From an uncultured Microbacterium sp. (GTDB lineage Bacteria > Actinomycetota > Actinomycetes > Actinomycetales > Microbacteriaceae): a stretch of DNA of 64,000 nucleotides. Shown here piece by piece: positions 1-8,247 of this stretch. The stretch's first letter is position 1, and every line of letters starts with the position of its first letter. The translations under genes were made by a program, and so were the position numbers. The stretch covers positions 1-64,000 of the forward strand of contig NZ_CALTTX010000005.1 in the NCBI RefSeq assembly GCF_943912325.1, given 5' to 3'. Below the pieces are notes generated by a model. It saw only the letters and a program-made list of their open reading frames with translations, did no database searches and was not told the DNA's origin.

Positions 1-91
1 CCGCGCTCATCATGTTCGGGTGCGACGGCCGCGTCTCCGCGAGCATCCGCAACGCCCGCTCACGCATCTCCGGCGAATACTTCCTGTTCAT
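1..91 (-). CDS. IS3-family transposase OrfA-like protein, N-terminal fragment (runs off the window)
   Basis: The minus strand from an ATG at 91 reads MNRKYSPEMRERALRMLAE and stays open to the window edge. This opening resembles the helix-turn-helix subunit (OrfA) that begins many IS3-family transposases of actinobacteria. Only about 30 residues are visible, so the catalytic part cannot be checked. The adjoining 42 bases (92-133) should contain one terminal inverted repeat of the IS, because right after them an alpha/beta hydrolase starts in mid-protein. The IS therefore probably interrupted that gene. Family assignment rests on the N-terminal motif alone. Confidence 0.6.
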   Translation of the reverse strand, partial: MNRKYSPEMRERALRMLAETRPSHPNMMSA

Positions 92-133
92 CGTGTTCCA
101 TCCTTGCTTGAAGAACGGAACGAAAGTCAGGCC

Positions 134-439
134 GATTCAGATATCGACGAGTTCGCGCGCACCTACGCTCGTGCGGGTGGCTGGAAGGGCGCCATCGGGC
201 TCTACCGGTCGATGCTCTCCGAGGGCGCCGACTTCCAGGCTCGCGCCGAACACAAGCTGGCCGCCCCCGCTCTCGCCATCGGCGGGTTCAGTGGCCCCTT
301 CACCGAAGGAACCGTGACGCAGATCGTTGCTGGGCCGGTTGACGGTGTGCTCGTCGACGGCGTCGGCCACTACGTCGCGCTCGAAGCACCCGAGCGGCTC
401 GCACACGCAATCACCGCCTTTCTCGCCAAGCAGGACTGA
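134..439 (+). pseudogene. C-terminal remnant of an alpha/beta hydrolase
   Basis: The frame from 134 reads DSDIDEFARTYARAGG and ends FLAKQD before a TGA at 437-439. It contains GVGHYVALEAPERLA, the nucleophile-activating His region (GxGHxxxxEAPE) of epoxide-hydrolase or haloalkane-dehalogenase type alpha/beta hydrolases. The oxyanion region and nucleophile elbow are absent because the gene is cut just next to an IS3-like transposase. The open frame continues upstream to 20, but that part is IS sequence. This is about the last third of a normal 290-residue enzyme and should be inactive. Confidence 0.75.
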
Positions 440-458
440 CACCCAGCCCGCCCGACGT

Positions 459-493
459 GAAGGCCCGCCGTGCACGAGGCACAGCGGGCCTTC
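459..493. terminator. Hairpin terminator between the hydrolase remnant and ohyA
   Basis: GAAGGCCCGC at 459-468 pairs perfectly with GCGGGCCTTC at 484-493 around a 15-base loop. It lies between two convergent genes and could serve both strands. There is no strong T tract. Confidence 0.6.
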
Positions 494-506
494 CCTGCGT
501 CCCTCT

Positions 507-539
507 GGGGCCTGCGTCCTTACGCTGGGGTCAGGCCCC
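507..539. terminator. Second hairpin downstream of ohyA
   Basis: GGGGCCTG (507-514) pairs with CAGGCCCC (532-539). It lies 10 bases beyond the ohyA stop codon and fits a transcript-end hairpin for the tetR-hbd-ohyA operon. Confidence 0.45.
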
Positions 540-548
540 TGGGGGGAG

Positions 549-2330
549 TCAGTTCTGGATGAGTCCGACCTCTTCCAGCAGCTCGCCGATCTGGTTGTCT
601 TCGATCTTGTTGAGCAGGAGCTTGCGGGCCAGGGGCCCGCCGGGGATCTTGATCTCCTTGCCGTCGCGCAGGCGGCTGGTGGCGGCCAGGAGTTTGCGGA
701 TGTCGTACGTGGAGTTGAACACCTCGGGGACGCCGCGTTCGATGTTCAGCAGTGTGTAGACGGCTTCCATGGGGGTGCGGACTGAGTACTCGGTGGTGAA
801 GATGCAGTCGCGCTCGGCCGATTCGGAGAACTGGCCGATGAAGGCGAAGTTCACCGATCCGGCGGGGACGACGTCGGGGCGATCGCCCGCCTGTCGGGGC
901 ATGAAGAACGCCGTTACGTAGGGCATCATCACCGGCACGGTCTTCGCGGCGTTCGCGGCGAGCTCGTCGATCTGGTCGACGGGGACGCCGAGGTGGTAGA
1001 GCCATTCGCGGGCGATCTCCTCACCGGTGGACTCCTGGATCGTCTTGCCGGTGTAGTCGCCCGGAACGTCGGTGAAGAGCGCGTAGACCCAGATCACGAC
1101 CTCGTTCGGCTTCTGCTGCTTGAAATGGGGCTGGCGGTTCACCGTCCACGACAGCAGCCAGCTTGAGTCTGTGGCGGTCACGATGCCACCCGTGACGACC
1201 TTGCCGCTGAACGGGTCGCGCTTGGCGATCTTCTCGATGTAGGCGGGGATGCGCTCATCGAGGGTCGTGACGGTGGCGGACTCCCACTTGGTCTCGGGGA
1301 TGTGGTCGGCGAACACGCCGGGGCGCCCGAACGCGGAGTCCTTGGCGGCGATGCGCCGCCAGAGGTCCCATGCGGGTGCGGGGCCTTCGTTGAGCTTCGC
1401 GGGGGTGTGCTGGTCGCCCTCGTCGGAGTTCTCCGTCAGCGACCCGATCGTGACGAACAGCAGGTCGTTCTCGGTGAGGTCGACGCCGTCGCCGGGTGCT
1501 CCGCCCTCCCGGGAATCCCAGTGGATGCGGGTGGCTTGCTTTCGGGCGCCGGCCTTGTCGATGTCGAAGTCGACGTCGGTGACGGTGGTGGAGAAGTGGA
1601 ACACGACGCCCTGGTCCAGCAGCCACGTGTACAGCGGCAGCACGAGCGATTCGTACTGGTTGTACTTGGTGAACTTCAGAGCGGAGAAGTCGGGGAGCCC
1701 GCCGATGTGGTGGATGAAGCGGTGCAGGTAGAGCTTCATCTCAAGTGCGGAGTGCCATTCCTCGAAGGCGAACATGGTGCGCCAGTACATCCAGAAGTTG
1801 CTCTTCAGGAACTCCTGGGAGAACACCTCGTTGATGCGCTTGTTCTCCATCTCCTCACGGGTGGCGAGGAAGACCTTCACGACCTCCTTCTGCGCCTTCT
1901 CCGAGAGCGTGAACAGCCCGTCGGTGTGCGCGTCCTCACCGCGGTTCACGGTCGCGCGCTGCAGGGAGTAGTTCGGGTCGTCGAGGTTGAGCCAGTAGAA
2001 CTCGTCGAGGACGCTCGCGCCTTCGATCTCCAGCGACGGGATCGAGCGGAACAGGTCCCACAGCGTCTCGAAGTGGTCCTCCATCTCCCGGCCGCCGCGG
2101 ATCACGAAGCCCTTCTTCGGCTCCTTGATGCCGTCCAGCGCACCGCCGGGGAGTTTCAGCTCCTCGAGGATGGTGATCTTGTTGCCGGGCATCTGCCCGT
2201 CGCGGATGAGGAAGGCGGCGCTGGCGAGCGAGGCGAGCCCCGCCCCGACGAACCACGCCGACTTGTCATCGACGCCTTCCGGCTTGCGAGGGCGCGCGAA
2301 CGCCTCGTAGTTGCCTGCGGTGTAACGCAT
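549..2330 (-). CDS. ohyA: Oleate hydratase
   Basis: This 593-residue FAD protein belongs to the oleate hydratase (myosin-cross-reactive antigen) family, which adds water across the cis-9 double bond of unsaturated fatty acids to give 10-hydroxy fatty acids. Family features seen are the N-terminal Rossmann motif VGAGLASLASAAF (about residue 28), a following ILEEL strand, the RGGREMEDHFETLWDLF segment around residue 80, and full family length. The ATG at 2330 is preceded by AAGGAG. It is the last gene of a three-gene operon, 36 bases behind a 3-hydroxyacyl-CoA dehydrogenase and a TetR regulator, suggesting fatty-acid detoxification or catabolism controlled by the regulator. Family identity is secure; the in vivo substrate is inferred. 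Confidence 0.95.
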   Translation of the reverse strand: MRYTAGNYEAFARPRKPEGVDDKSAWFVGAGLASLASAAFLIRDGQMPGNKITILEELKLPGGALDGIKEPKKGFVIRGGREMEDHFETLWDLFRSIPSLEIEGASVLDEFYWLNLDDPNYSLQRATVNRGEDAHTDGLFTLSEKAQKEVVKVFLATREEMENKRINEVFSQEFLKSNFWMYWRTMFAFEEWHSALEMKLYLHRFIHHIGGLPDFSALKFTKYNQYESLVLPLYTWLLDQGVVFHFSTTVTDVDFDIDKAGARKQATRIHWDSREGGAPGDGVDLTENDLLFVTIGSLTENSDEGDQHTPAKLNEGPAPAWDLWRRIAAKDSAFGRPGVFADHIPETKWESATVTTLDERIPAYIEKIAKRDPFSGKVVTGGIVTATDSSWLLSWTVNRQPHFKQQKPNEVVIWVYALFTDVPGDYTGKTIQESTGEEIAREWLYHLGVPVDQIDELAANAAKTVPVMMPYVTAFFMPRQAGDRPDVVPAGSVNFAFIGQFSESAERDCIFTTEYSVRTPMEAVYTLLNIERGVPEVFNSTYDIRKLLAATSRLRDGKEIKIPGGPLARKLLLNKIEDNQIGELLEEVGLIQN

Positions 2331-2366
2331 GAGAGTGCTCCTTGTCGAGTCCTACTGCGGTGATGG

Positions 2367-3233
2367 TTACTTGCTGGTGTCGTAGCTGTAGAAGCCCTCG
2401 CCGGTGGCGACGCCGAGCTTGCCCTTGTCGATGTAGTTCGTCTTGATCCAGTCCGCGAGCGGCTTCGCCTCGGCGCCGGCGTTCGACAGGATGTTGTACG
2501 GCGTGGTGAGGCCGATGATGTCGGTGATCTGGAAGGGTCCCATCGGCGCCCCGGTGGCGATGCGCCACACGTTGTCGATGTCCTTCGGCTCGGCGTAGCC
2601 GCCCGCGGCGAGTGCGTAGCCGGCGTTGAGGAAGGGGACCAGCAGAGAGTTGAGCACATAGCCCGCCTTCTCCTTGTGGATCGGGATCGCCACCATGCCG
2701 ATCTCGCCCGCGAAGGCGACGATCTCGTCGAACACCGCAGGGTCGGTGTCGGCGGTGCCCATCACCTCGGCGGTGTTGAACTTCCACACCTGGTTCGCGA
2801 AGTGCAGCGCCAGGAACTTCTTGGGGCGGCCGGTGAAGTCCTTCAGATCGCTCGGCAGCAGCGTCGACGAGTTCGTCGCGAAGATGGTCTTCGCGGGGGC
2901 CACCTTGCCCAGCTGCTCATACGTTTCCTGCTTCAGCGCGAGCACCTCCGGGATCGCCTCGATGACGAGATCGGCATCCGCGACCGCGGCCGCAAGGTCG
3001 GAGGAATAGGCGATGCGTGTCAGCGCCGCATCCGCCTTGCCGTCGGCGGCGCCCGCGACACCGTCAGCCTGGTAGGTCGACGCGAGTCCTTCGAAGCGCT
3101 CCTTCGCCTTCGCCAGGATCTCGTCGCTGATGTCGTATGCGGTCACCGCGAACCCGCTATACGCGGTCTGGTAGGCGATCTGGGACCCGAGCACGCCGGT
3201 CCCGAGCACGGTCACGTTCTTGATGTCTGACAT
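2367..3233 (-). CDS. 3-hydroxyacyl-CoA dehydrogenase (NAD-dependent)
   Basis: The 288-residue product has the two-domain layout of short 3-hydroxyacyl/3-hydroxybutyryl-CoA dehydrogenases. An N-terminal NAD site (VLGTGVLGSQIA, residues 8-19) is followed by the conserved IFATNSSTL segment, the catalytic-His strand (ALHFANQVWK) and a helical C-terminal domain. It oxidises 3-hydroxyacyl-CoA to 3-ketoacyl-CoA in beta-oxidation or butanoate metabolism. I chose the ATG at 3233 because it gives the standard MSDIKNVTVLGTG start; the open frame extends to 3395 but that part overlaps the regulator. The start lies one base after the TetR stop, so the two are translationally coupled. Confidence 0.9.
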   Translation of the reverse strand: MSDIKNVTVLGTGVLGSQIAYQTAYSGFAVTAYDISDEILAKAKERFEGLASTYQADGVAGAADGKADAALTRIAYSSDLAAAVADADLVIEAIPEVLALKQETYEQLGKVAPAKTIFATNSSTLLPSDLKDFTGRPKKFLALHFANQVWKFNTAEVMGTADTDPAVFDEIVAFAGEIGMVAIPIHKEKAGYVLNSLLVPFLNAGYALAAGGYAEPKDIDNVWRIATGAPMGPFQITDIIGLTTPYNILSNAGAEAKPLADWIKTNYIDKGKLGVATGEGFYSYDTSK

Positions 3234-3234
3234 G

Positions 3235-3870
3235 TCATTCCTTTTCTGTGAACAGGCCATCCACGACCTGCTTGATCTGAACCCGAAGGTTTCGCTCGAT
3301 ATCCGACAGCTCAACCGGCGCGTCAGAGAGCCGCGCGATGGTGAGATTGACGATGCCGAACACGGTCTCGCCCGCCAGGCGGACGAAAGCGGCATCCACG
3401 GCGAGGCGACGTCGACGCGGATCCGCGTTCAAACGGCCGACGATCAGGCCCTCGAGCCGGTAGACCAGCTCCACACCCTCGGCACGGTGCGGTTCCACCG
3501 CGGAACCGAACAACAACTCTCGTTGATACGCGATGGAATTCTCCGGCGTGCGCACACTGCGCTCGATCGTCGGGATCACGAGTGCACCGATCGCAGCCAC
3601 CGTCTCGGCAACAGGTGCCGCACGTCGTTCGCCCTCGTCGATCGCGGCCCGGAACTCCTCGTTGTAAACCATAAGAAGCAGTTCGCTCTTGGAGGCCGCG
3701 TACCGGAACAGCGTGCCCGCCGCGACTTCCGCCCGATCGGACAACTCCTGGGTCGTCACCTCGGAAAAGCCGCGCTCAGCGAACAAGTCGGACGCCGCCG
3801 CGAAGATGCGATCTCGTTTCTCCCGCATGTTCCGGTCGCGGCGCCCAGACATCCGCATCGTGTCTGCCAT
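3235..3870 (-). CDS. TetR-family transcriptional regulator
   Basis: A 211-residue protein with an N-terminal helix-turn-helix (residues about 18-63: IFAAASDLFAERGFSEVTT, then TLFRYAASKSELL) and a helical ligand domain. It heads the operon with hydroxyacyl-CoA dehydrogenase and oleate hydratase. The leader carries a tandem near-palindromic site (3896-3907 and 3912-3923), so it most likely autorepresses the operon and responds to a fatty acid or acyl-CoA. The ligand is inferred from the operon, not from the sequence. An alternative start lies at the next Met (residue 6). Confidence 0.9.
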   Translation of the reverse strand: MADTMRMSGRRDRNMREKRDRIFAAASDLFAERGFSEVTTQELSDRAEVAAGTLFRYAASKSELLLMVYNEEFRAAIDEGERRAAPVAETVAAIGALVIPTIERSVRTPENSIAYQRELLFGSAVEPHRAEGVELVYRLEGLIVGRLNADPRRRRLAVDAAFVRLAGETVFGIVNLTIARLSDAPVELSDIERNLRVQIKQVVDGLFTEKE

Positions 3871-3893
3871 TCCTATGCCACCTGACTCTTGCT

Positions 3894-3925
3894 ACTGAGC
3901 TTCCTCATCAGTGAGCTTACTCAGT
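3894..3925. promoter_or_regulatory. Tandem operator-like repeat upstream of tetR
   Basis: Two copies of TGAGCTTnCTCA occur at 3896-3907 and 3912-3923, 16 bases apart. Each copy is itself a TGAG/CTCA inverted repeat, and the outer bases ACTGAG and CTCAGT make the whole block a dyad. It lies 24-55 bases upstream of the tetR start, a typical autorepressor position. Assignment to this TetR is inferred from location. Confidence 0.65.
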
Positions 3926-4057
3926 TTTGAGGGAGGTGCAAGACGAGACCGCCCACCACTGGCGCTCGGCGATGAGTTCCACGGTGCGGCGATCGAGGTC
4001 GTCGATCTGCTGACGAACCTCCTCGAGCGTGGTGGCCGATCCGGGCTGGTCCTGCAT
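3917..4057 (-). pseudogene. Truncated chorismate mutase-like N terminus
   Basis: The minus strand from an ATG at 4057 encodes about 46 residues with LEEVRQQIDDLDRRTVELI followed by AERQ. This matches helix 1 of AroQ-class chorismate mutases (the xxIRxxIDxLDxxLVxLLAERQ pattern). After ERQWAVV the similarity ends and the frame runs into the operator region, stopping at 3917. A whole enzyme needs about 90 residues with two more helices, so this is a broken end left by a rearrangement. Calling it a relic is safer than calling it a small gene. Confidence 0.55.
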
Positions 4058-4075
4058 GCGCCAAGGCTCACGGTG

Positions 4076-4657
4076 TCAGTGCAGGATGCCGCGGGCGCGG
4101 GCTTCGGAGACGGCCGCGGTGCGGGAGGTGACGCCGAGCTTGGTGAAGATGTGGGCCAGGTGCGAAGTGACGGTGGTCTCGCTGACGAACAGCTCGCCGG
4201 CGGCCTCGGTGTTGGTCCGGCCGGCGGCGACGAGTTCGAGCACCTGGATTTCGCGGGGGCTGAGGCTGACGTGCGGGGCGCGCATCCGGTCCAGGAGCCG
4301 GGCGGCGATCACGGGGGCCAGGGCGCTCTCCCCCGCGGCCGCGGCGCGCACGGCTGCGGCGAGTTCGTGCGGGGGCGCGTCTTTGAGCAGGTAGCCGCTC
4401 GCGCCGGCTTCGACGGCGCCGAGGATGTCGCCGTCGGAGTCGTAGTTCGTCAGCACGAGCACATAGGGGGCGGCATCCAGGCCGCGGATGCGGCGGGTGG
4501 CGTCGGTGCCGGTCGCAGCGTCGGCGCCGAAGCGCAGATCCATGAGCACGACATCGGGGTTGACCCGTTCGGCTGCGGCCACGGCCTCGTCGGGCGTGGC
4601 CGCCTCCGCGACGACCTCGATGCCGGATTCCAGGGCGAACAGGGCGACGAGGAAGTA
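4076..4657 (-). pseudogene. LuxR/NarL-type response regulator, N-terminally truncated
   Basis: The open frame covers about 190 residues. Present are the phospho-acceptor strand (VVLMDLRFG), the switch Thr region (VLVLTNYDSD), the KDAPPHEL Lys segment and a complete C-terminal LuxR helix-turn-helix (LSPREIQVLELVAAGRTNTE). Missing is the first 25-30 residues with the acidic pocket Asp-Asp: homology begins at FLVALFALESGIEVV and is preceded directly by a TAA at 4658-4660. A shorter product could start at an internal Met (4582) but would lack half of the receiver. No histidine kinase partner is found nearby. Confidence 0.7.
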
Positions 4658-4795
4658 TTACTGGCAGACCGTTGGATTCGAGAACGGGCGGTCGTGACCT
4701 GGCGATCGGCGAGGTCGTGCGGATGGAGATCCGCTCCTACCCGCCGCTCACGGTCCTCGTCGTCGGCCGCGCAACGTAAATGCACGACCTCGTGA

Positions 4796-5002
4796 TCGCC
4801 TATCCCGCTGAGCGCGGCACCTGGATCCACCTCACTCCCAGACGATGCGACCGTGACCGTCGTCGCGAAGGCGGTCAGTCCACGGTCGCTGCATTTCGCC
4901 GCCGAGATGCGCGAGCGGACGTTGAGCATCGCCGCAGACGAACTCCTCGACCGCACCTCGTCGATCGGCCGCGAGGCGCCGGACCCCGGCGTGAACCGCT
5001 GA
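4796..5002 (+). other. Unrecognised open frame in a 360-base degraded stretch
   Basis: Between the response-regulator remnant and the ABC-F gene (4658-5017) no intact gene is seen. A plus-strand frame without a start ends VVAKAVSPRSLHFAAEM...DPGVNR and stops at 5000-5002. Another frame (about 4671-4779) ends LTVLVVGRAT. Together they could be a frameshifted gene tail, but I recognise no family. The codon third positions look coding (G/C rich), which is weak evidence in this genome. Confidence 0.3.
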
Positions 5003-5017
5003 CGGTCTCGTCCGCGT

Positions 5018-6826
5018 CTATTCGAGGAGCTCGCCGAGCTCGTACCAGCGGCCTTCCAGCTGCTCCTGCTCGACCTCGAGCCCACGGATCCGATCCATCT
5101 CCGCGCCGAGCCCGACGTAGTCTGACTGGTCACGGTCGGCCAGCCCGGTGCGGGCTGCATCGATCTGCTGCTGCAACTTCTCGAGTCGGCGCTCGATCGA
5201 AGCGAACTCCTTTTGCGCTGCCCGGAGTTCCGCACCTCCGAGTGCCGGGGCCGACTCGGCCGCATCGGTCGATGTTGCCGTCGCGACTTCCCGCCTCGAG
5301 GCGGATTGGGCCTCTAGCGTGCGGAGGCGTAGGTACTCATCGACCCCGCCGGGCAAGCGCCGTAGTCGCCCGCCGAGGATGGCGTACTGCTGATCGGTGA
5401 CGCGCTCGAGGAAGTAGCGGTCGTGGGATACGACGAGGAGCGTGCCCGGCCAGGAGTCGAGCACGTCTTCGAGCGCCGCGAGCATGTCGGTGTCAAGGTC
5501 GTTCGTAGGCTCGTCTAGCACCAGCAGGTTGGGCTGGTCGAGCAAGATCAGGAGCAACTGCAGGCGCCGTTTCTGGCCGCCGGAGAGGTCCTTCACTGGG
5601 GTCGAGAGCTGGGCGCTGGCGAAGCCGAGACGCTCGAGCAGCTGCGAGGGGGTGAGCTCGGTGGCTTTGGACCCGGAGCCGAAGGTGTACGTCGTGCGCA
5701 GCCGGCCGAGGACAACGCGCACGGGGTCGCGGGCGACGTCGTCGAGCTCGTCGAGGCGCTGCGAGAGGGTGGCGACCTTCACCGTCTTGCCGCGTTTGAC
5801 CCGGCCGGAGGTCGGTTGCACGGTGCCGTCGACGAGGCCGAGCAGGGTCGACTTGCCGGCGCCGTTGACGCCGAGGATGCCGGTGCGCTCGCCTGGTGCG
5901 ATGCGCCACTCGACATCACGGAGTACCTCGCGTCCGTCGTAGGACACACCCGCGTTGAGGAGGTCGACGACGTCCTTCCCGAGCCGGGTGACCGCGAGCG
6001 ACCGCAGTGAGAGGGAGTCGCGCAGCGGCGGGACGTCCTCGATGAGGGCGTTCGCGGCGTCGATGCGGAACTTCGGCTTCGAGGTGCGCGCCGGGGCGCC
6101 GCGGCGCAGCCACGCGAGCTCCTTTCGTGCGAGGTTCTGGCGCCGCTGCTCGGTCGCGGCCGCCATCCGGTCGCGCTCGACGCGCTGCAGGATGTAGGCC
6201 GCGTACCCGCCGTCGAACGGCTCGACGATGCGGTCGTGCACCTCCCAGGTGGCGGTGCAGACCTCGTCGAGGATCCAGCGGTCGTGGGTGACCATGAGCA
6301 GGCCGCCGGCGTTCGCGGCCCAGCGACGCTTCAGATGCTCGGCGAGCCAGGTGATCGCCTCGACGTCCAAGTGATTCGTCGGCTCGTCCAAGGCCAGAAT
6401 GTCGTGGTCGCCGGCCAGGAGATGCGCGAGCGCGACGCGGCGTCGTTGTCCGCCGGAGAGGGTGCCGAGTCGGGCCTGCCAGTCCAGGTCGCCGAGCAGT
6501 CCCGCGATCACGTCGCGGATGCGGGCATCGCCGGCCCACTCGTGCTCTGGCAGATCGCCCACGACGGCGTGCCCGATGGTCTCGTCGTCGTCGAGCGTGT
6601 CGGCCTGGTCGAGCACGCCGACGGTGACCCCGCCGCGGGCTGTCACCCGGCCGGAGTCCGGTTCGCGTCGGCCGGCGAGCATGGCGAGCAAGCTCGACTT
6701 GCCGTCGCCGTTACGGCCGACGATGCCGATCCGATCGCCTTCGTTCACGCCGAGGGTCACCGCATCGAAGACGACTTTTGTTGGGTACTCGAGATGGAGG
6801 GCCTCAGCCCCGAGCAGATGCGCCAC
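5018..6826 (-). CDS. ABC-F family ATPase (Uup/EttA-like), complete copy
   Basis: This 602-residue soluble protein has two ABC domains and no membrane segment. Domain 1 has Walker A GRNGDGKSS (about residue 37), signature LSGGQRRRV and Walker B LALDEPTNHLD. A charged linker (residues about 235-310) follows. Domain 2 has GVNGAGKST, LSGGQKRRL and LVLDEPTNDLD, then a C-terminal coiled coil (about 520-600) as in Uup. ABC-F proteins act on ribosomes or on branched DNA intermediates. The GTG start at 6826 shares one base with the TAG of the upstream gene. A truncated relative of its own N terminus lies 1.4 kb upstream at 8248-8691, about 85 percent identical in protein by eye. Confidence 0.92.
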   Translation of the reverse strand: MAHLLGAEALHLEYPTKVVFDAVTLGVNEGDRIGIVGRNGDGKSSLLAMLAGRREPDSGRVTARGGVTVGVLDQADTLDDDETIGHAVVGDLPEHEWAGDARIRDVIAGLLGDLDWQARLGTLSGGQRRRVALAHLLAGDHDILALDEPTNHLDVEAITWLAEHLKRRWAANAGGLLMVTHDRWILDEVCTATWEVHDRIVEPFDGGYAAYILQRVERDRMAAATEQRRQNLARKELAWLRRGAPARTSKPKFRIDAANALIEDVPPLRDSLSLRSLAVTRLGKDVVDLLNAGVSYDGREVLRDVEWRIAPGERTGILGVNGAGKSTLLGLVDGTVQPTSGRVKRGKTVKVATLSQRLDELDDVARDPVRVVLGRLRTTYTFGSGSKATELTPSQLLERLGFASAQLSTPVKDLSGGQKRRLQLLLILLDQPNLLVLDEPTNDLDTDMLAALEDVLDSWPGTLLVVSHDRYFLERVTDQQYAILGGRLRRLPGGVDEYLRLRTLEAQSASRREVATATSTDAAESAPALGGAELRAAQKEFASIERRLEKLQQQIDAARTGLADRDQSDYVGLGAEMDRIRGLEVEQEQLEGRWYELGELLE

Positions 6827-7989
6827 TATGCAGGTCTCCTCGCCGCGACGTCGGCGACCGTCCTCCGATACACCAGCGCCCCTAGGCGGGGAAGCCAGGT
6901 GCCTTCGTCATCCAGCAGGTCTCGGGCGATCGACCGCGGGGTCGCGAAGATGTTCGTCGGCGTCAGCATCGCCGGGTCAGAGCCCAGTGCGATCGCGGCC
7001 GCCCGGTGCCTGACGCCTCGCGCCATCAGCTCGCGCGCGGGCGGGGTGGAGACGCCGAAGCGGAGATAGTCGGGGAATGCTGCGATCACCGGGGAGAGCG
7101 CGTCGCCGGTTTCAGTGGTGTGCTCCTGGATCAGCGCAACGGCCTGCTCGATGAGGGTCAGGAGGTCGAACAGGATCAGCTTGGTGTGGATGCGCAGCAG
7201 CACGTCGATGCTGACGCCCGCACGCACAGCGATGTACTCGAAGGTTCGCCCTTCGAGCCAAGAGAGAAGCAGCCTCGTCAGCGATGCGCCAAGGTCGGTC
7301 ACCCCGGTGCTGCGATAGGCGGTCTCGGCCTCGCGCTGGAAGCCCGGCTGCTCCAGCGCCCAGGTCACGAACACACGGATCAGTTCGGGATCCAGGGGCG
7401 ACTCCGCCGTGTCCCAGGCCGCGTAGCGCGGGATCAGCACGTCAATCACCCGGTCCACGAGGCGGGGGTGCGCCGACGTCGTGTGGGCCAGCGCGAGGCG
7501 CCCGGTTCCCCGCATCTCCACAAGACGGCGGGCCCGTAGTTCGAAGACGTTAAGGAGCAGCGCCCGCTCTTGCTCGGTCGCCTTCGCTGCAGCGAAGGTT
7601 TCGGCGGCGAACTGTTCTGCGATCTGCACGAGCTCGTCGGCTCCCAGCTCGTCGCGGATTAGCTCGATCAGGGCAGCGTCAACGCCGTCGACCAGAGAGA
7701 ACAGGCGCGAGTTTGCCTCGAGCACGCCGTTGGTGAGTTGCCGCTGAGCGCGCGCCAATGCTTGTTCGAGCTGGCGGATCAGGTCGATGAGTGCGCCATC
7801 GACCGGTTCGCCAGGCTGTCCTTCAGCGACCGGGCTCACGACTTCCCAGTCGTCCGGATTCGCGCAGAGCTGTTCTGCCAGTGCCGAGGCTGACGCCGCG
7901 TCGATCTCAACAACCGTGAACGGCGAACTCTGAATCGTGGAGAAGATGTCCCCGAACGCCTCGAGGTCGACCTCCAGCTCCTGCACCAT
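6826..7989 (-). CDS. Uncharacterised alpha-helical protein, possible helicase C-terminal-like
   Basis: The 387-residue product has no Walker or helicase core motif and no membrane segment. The middle part, with SWLEGRTFEYIAVRAGVSID and a leucine-rich LTLIEQAVALIQ, and the ending ARELMARGVRHRAAAIALG resemble the C-terminal accessory region of large DExH helicases, so this could be a detached helicase tail. That match is by pattern only. The ATG at 7989 comes three codons after a TAG. The stop overlaps the ABC-F start by one base, so both genes are coupled. It sits between two versions of abcF and probably arrived together with the complete copy. Confidence 0.5.
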   Translation of the reverse strand: MVQELEVDLEAFGDIFSTIQSSPFTVVEIDAASASALAEQLCANPDDWEVVSPVAEGQPGEPVDGALIDLIRQLEQALARAQRQLTNGVLEANSRLFSLVDGVDAALIELIRDELGADELVQIAEQFAAETFAAAKATEQERALLLNVFELRARRLVEMRGTGRLALAHTTSAHPRLVDRVIDVLIPRYAAWDTAESPLDPELIRVFVTWALEQPGFQREAETAYRSTGVTDLGASLTRLLLSWLEGRTFEYIAVRAGVSIDVLLRIHTKLILFDLLTLIEQAVALIQEHTTETGDALSPVIAAFPDYLRFGVSTPPARELMARGVRHRAAAIALGSDPAMLTPTNIFATPRSIARDLLDDEGTWLPRLGALVYRRTVADVAARRPA

Positions 7990-8247
7990 GCCCGCCTATC
8001 TCCGCGACTCAGCGACCAGCGAGCCGCTTCTGCCACGATAGGGCCCGTTCGGACCTGTGCCAGCCGGCCACCCCGCACGGCCACGGGACCTCGGCGCTCG
8101 GCAAACCGGCCTCCTGCAACCGGGCCACGTCAGACTCATCCGCACACGATCCGATCGTCGCCCGACTACGTGGCGATCCGCTAGATCGCGGGGAACTTCG
8201 TGGGTATGTTCGTGGTGGTCGAGATTCGACCCCGTTTGAGCCCTCGC
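7990..8247. other. Non-coding junction between broken ABC-F and the helicase-like gene
   Basis: In these 258 bases ABC-F similarity has ended and no convincing gene is seen. The frame that continues from ABC-F runs to a TAG at 7996 but has no recognisable sequence. This is where foreign DNA joins the chromosomal abcF. I see no clear inverted repeats or tRNA. Confidence 0.4.

Noticed and set aside
1302..2363. Plus-strand frame antisense to oleate hydratase
   Set aside because: It is a shadow of a well-identified gene and has no start signal.
3235..3395. Longer start for 3-hydroxyacyl-CoA dehydrogenase
   Set aside because: The extra 54 codons overlap the TetR gene and do not resemble the family; MSDIKN at 3233 is the standard start.
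4780..5400. Long plus-strand frame over the end of the ABC-F gene
   Set aside because: Most of it is antisense to the ABC-F coding region, has no ribosome-binding site and reads as Arg/Pro-rich shadow sequence.
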